This document shows, one piece after another, positions 62,067 through 64,000 of a stretch of 64,000 nucleotides of DNA. The stretch's first letter is position 1, and the number at the start of each line of letters is the position of its first letter. Source of the stretch: Postechiella marina (GTDB taxonomy: Bacteria > Bacteroidota > Bacteroidia > Flavobacteriales > Flavobacteriaceae); NCBI RefSeq assembly GCF_039538365.1, contig NZ_BAABCA010000004.1, forward strand, positions 62,001-126,000, written 5' to 3'. A program made the translations under genes and the position numbers. Below the pieces are notes generated by a model that did not search any database, was not told the origin of the DNA, and saw only the letters and a list, made by a program, of their open reading frames with translations.

Positions 62067-64000
62067 ATGAGTTTTTTAGATTCGGTTTTAAAAGTATTTG
62101 TAGGAGACAAATCGAAACAAGACGTAAAAGCAATTACTCCACTTGTTAAGAAAGTTAAAACCTTTGAAGCAGCTTTAGAAGCGCTATCGCATGACCAATT
62201 AAGAGCAAAAACAACTGAGTTTAAAGCCAAAATTACTGAAGCTACCAAAAGCATAGACGCCCAAATAGCCAACCTTTTAGAAGAAGCCGATAATACGGAG
62301 GATATTGACAGACGTGAAGATATTTACCTTGAAGTTGATAAATTAAAAGATGATGCCTATGCTGTTACAGAAGGGGTTTTAAACGACATTTTACCTGAAG
62401 CTTTTGCTGTTGTTAAAGAAACAGCAAAGCGCTTTACAAACAACACAGCTATTACAGTTACCGCAAGTACTTACGATAGAGAATTATCTGGAACTAAAGA
62501 CTACATAACGCTTGATGGCGAAAATGCAACTTGGGCAAACTCTTGGGATGCAGCAGGAAAACCTATTACCTGGGACATGGTACATTACGATGTACAGTTA
62601 ATTGGTGGTATTGCTATGCACCAAGGTAAAATTGCAGAGATGCATACAGGTGAAGGTAAAACCTTAGTGGCTACTTTGCCTGTGTATTTAAATGCGCTTT
62701 CTGGTCGTGGTGTACACCTTGTAACAGTTAACGACTATTTGGCAAAACGTGATAGCGCATGGATGGCGCCAATTTTTGAGTTTCATGGTTTAAGTGTAGA
62801 TTGTATTGATTACCACCAACCAAACTCTGACGCACGTAAAAAAGCTTACAATGCCGATATTACTTATGGAACCAACAACGAGTTTGGTTTTGATTACTTA
62901 CGCGATAACATGGCGCACTCGCCAGACGATTTAGTGCAACGCCCACACCACTACGCTATTGTAGATGAAGTCGATTCTGTTTTGGTTGATGATGCACGTA
63001 CACCGTTAATTATTTCTGGACCTATACCTCAAGGCGATCATCACGAGTTTACAGCACTTAAACCAAAGGTAGACGATATTGTATCTGTACAACGCAAATA
63101 CTTAACTGGAGTTTTAGCCGAAGCTAAAAAATTAATTAAAGAAGGAGATACTAAAGAAGGTGGTTTTAAATTATTACGCGTTTATCGTGGTATTCCTAAA
63201 AATAAAGCGCTTATTAAGTTTTTAAGTGAAGAGGGGGTAAAAATGCTACTTCAAAAAACCGAAAACTTTTACATGCAAGATAACAACCGCGAAATGCCAA
63301 AAATTGATGCGGAACTTTACTATGTAATTGAAGAAAAAAATAACCAAATAGAACTTACAGACAAAGGTATAGAATACATTTCTGGAAAAGACAACCCAGA
63401 CTTTTTTGTTATGCCAGAAATAGGTATTGAGGTTGCAAAAATAGAAGAGCAAGGTTTATCTAGCGAAGAAGAAGCTAATTTAAAAGAAGAATTATTTAAA
63501 GAGTTTGGTGTAAAATCTGAACGTATACATACTTTAAACCAATTATTAAAAGCTTATGCTTTATTTGAAAAAGACACACAATATGTGGTGATGGATAATA
63601 AAGTAATGATTGTAGACGAGCAAACGGGGCGTATTATGGACGGGCGTCGTTACTCTGACGGTTTACACCAAGCCATTGAAGCTAAAGAAAACGTAAAAAT
63701 TGAAGATGCAACGCAAACATTTGCTACTGTAACTCTTCAAAATTACTTTAGAATGTACCGAAAACTATCTGGTATGACAGGTACTGCGGTTACAGAAGCT
63801 GGTGAATTTTGGGAAATTTACAAACTAGATGTCGTAGAAATTCCAACAAATAGACCTATTGCTAGAGACGATAAAGAAGATTTAGTTTATAAAACTAAAC
63901 GCGAAAAATACAACGCTGTTATAGATGATGTTACCAAACTATCGCAAGCTGGTAGACCTGTACTTATTGGTACTACATCTGTAGAAATATCTGAGCTGCT
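62067..64000 (+). CDS. secA: Preprotein translocase ATPase SecA, 5' part
   Basis: Motor of the Sec pathway. The ATG at 62067 starts MSFLDSVLKVFVGDKSKQD and the frame is open to the window end, giving about 644 residues of a protein that in Bacteroidota is near 1,100. Visible are the DEAD motor with Walker A MHTGEGKT (about 192-199) and Walker B-region DEVDSVLVDDARTPLI (about 301-316), and the start of the second motor half (GTTSVEIS at the end). Two extra segments typical of Bacteroidota SecA are present, an acidic/helical one at about 70-110 and one around residues 345-440. The C-terminus lies beyond the window. Confidence 0.96.
   Translation, partial: MSFLDSVLKVFVGDKSKQDVKAITPLVKKVKTFEAALEALSHDQLRAKTTEFKAKITEATKSIDAQIANLLEEADNTEDIDRREDIYLEVDKLKDDAYAVTEGVLNDILPEAFAVVKETAKRFTNNTAITVTASTYDRELSGTKDYITLDGENATWANSWDAAGKPITWDMVHYDVQLIGGIAMHQGKIAEMHTGEGKTLVATLPVYLNALSGRGVHLVTVNDYLAKRDSAWMAPIFEFHGLSVDCIDYHQPNSDARKKAYNADITYGTNNEFGFDYLRDNMAHSPDDLVQRPHHYAIVDEVDSVLVDDARTPLIISGPIPQGDHHEFTALKPKVDDIVSVQRKYLTGVLAEAKKLIKEGDTKEGGFKLLRVYRGIPKNKALIKFLSEEGVKMLLQKTENFYMQDNNREMPKIDAELYYVIEEKNNQIELTDKGIEYISGKDNPDFFVMPEIGIEVAKIEEQGLSSEEEANLKEELFKEFGVKSERIHTLNQLLKAYALFEKDTQYVVMDNKVMIVDEQTGRIMDGRRYSDGLHQAIEAKENVKIEDATQTFATVTLQNYFRMYRKLSGMTGTAVTEAGEFWEIYKLDVVEIPTNRPIARDDKEDLVYKTKREKYNAVIDDVTKLSQAGRPVLIGTTSVEISEL

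Noticed and set aside
1..64000. CRISPR arrays, tRNA/rRNA genes, insertion sequences, prophage
   Set aside because: No regularly spaced repeats, cloverleaf-like sequences, transposase or integrase genes were recognised by reading; a dedicated scan was not possible.

Overview
The window looks like a chromosome segment from a marine-type member of the Flavobacteriaceae (phylum Bacteroidota). The evidence is the strong A+T bias, -7 promoter boxes of the Bacteroidota form TAnnTTTG, weak or absent Shine-Dalgarno sequences, and lineage markers: a PUR-alpha-like DUF3276 protein, a PorV/PorQ-type outer-membrane protein, a dual cyclophilin-FKBP isomerase, a RecQ without zinc cysteines, and a SecA preceded by a DUF2795 gene. 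The genus cannot be fixed from the sequence alone.

Layout. Positions 1-20.9 kb are housekeeping genes in short operons: the 3' part of a cysteine synthase; nusB, a DUF1573 lipoprotein and yajC; an ABC exporter; the PUR protein; a lysophospholipid acyltransferase, a bile-acid-type symporter and CsaA; small stress and detoxification genes; the fused peptidyl-prolyl isomerase; recQ; the kdsD-tatC-lptB run (LPS precursor, Tat export, LPS transport); scramblase-like, TerC and PssA membrane genes; and a PorV-like protein with a DUF4105 protein.

Positions 20.9-58.0 kb hold one very large leftward surface-polysaccharide locus of 34 genes plus one newly noticed 41-codon ORF. It begins at a clear TAnnTTTG promoter upstream of wza. 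Export genes come first (Wza, Wzc tyrosine autokinase, Wzm/Wzt ABC transporter). They are followed by about 17-18 glycosyltransferases (GT2, GT4, GT14-like and GT-C types), two methyltransferases, five probable acyl- or deacylation enzymes, a CMP-sialic acid set (neuA, neuB, neuC), an O-antigen ligase/polymerase-like membrane protein, and finally the initiating polyprenyl-phosphate sugar transferase. The enzymes suggest an undecaprenyl-linked glycan that is built in the cytoplasm, carries a nonulosonic acid and acyl/methyl decorations, is moved across the inner membrane by Wzm/Wzt, and may be further glycosylated in the periplasm by the GT-C enzyme using a lipid-linked sugar from the DPM1-like synthase. 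No Wzx flippase and no cognate tyrosine phosphatase is visible.

Positions 58.0-64 kb return to rightward housekeeping genes: an ABC-F ATPase, a methyltransferase, a PduO-type cobalamin adenosyltransferase, a DUF2795 gene, and secA cut by the window end.

Most notable observations: a two-copy structured repeat (about 11.05-11.12 kb and 61.41-61.49 kb) whose hairpin stems differ in sequence but stay paired; the 41-codon ORF translationally coupled to a glycosyltransferase; the mixed export logic of the glycan locus; and an unassigned sialyltransferase for the neu genes. No tRNA, rRNA, CRISPR array, insertion sequence or prophage was seen.
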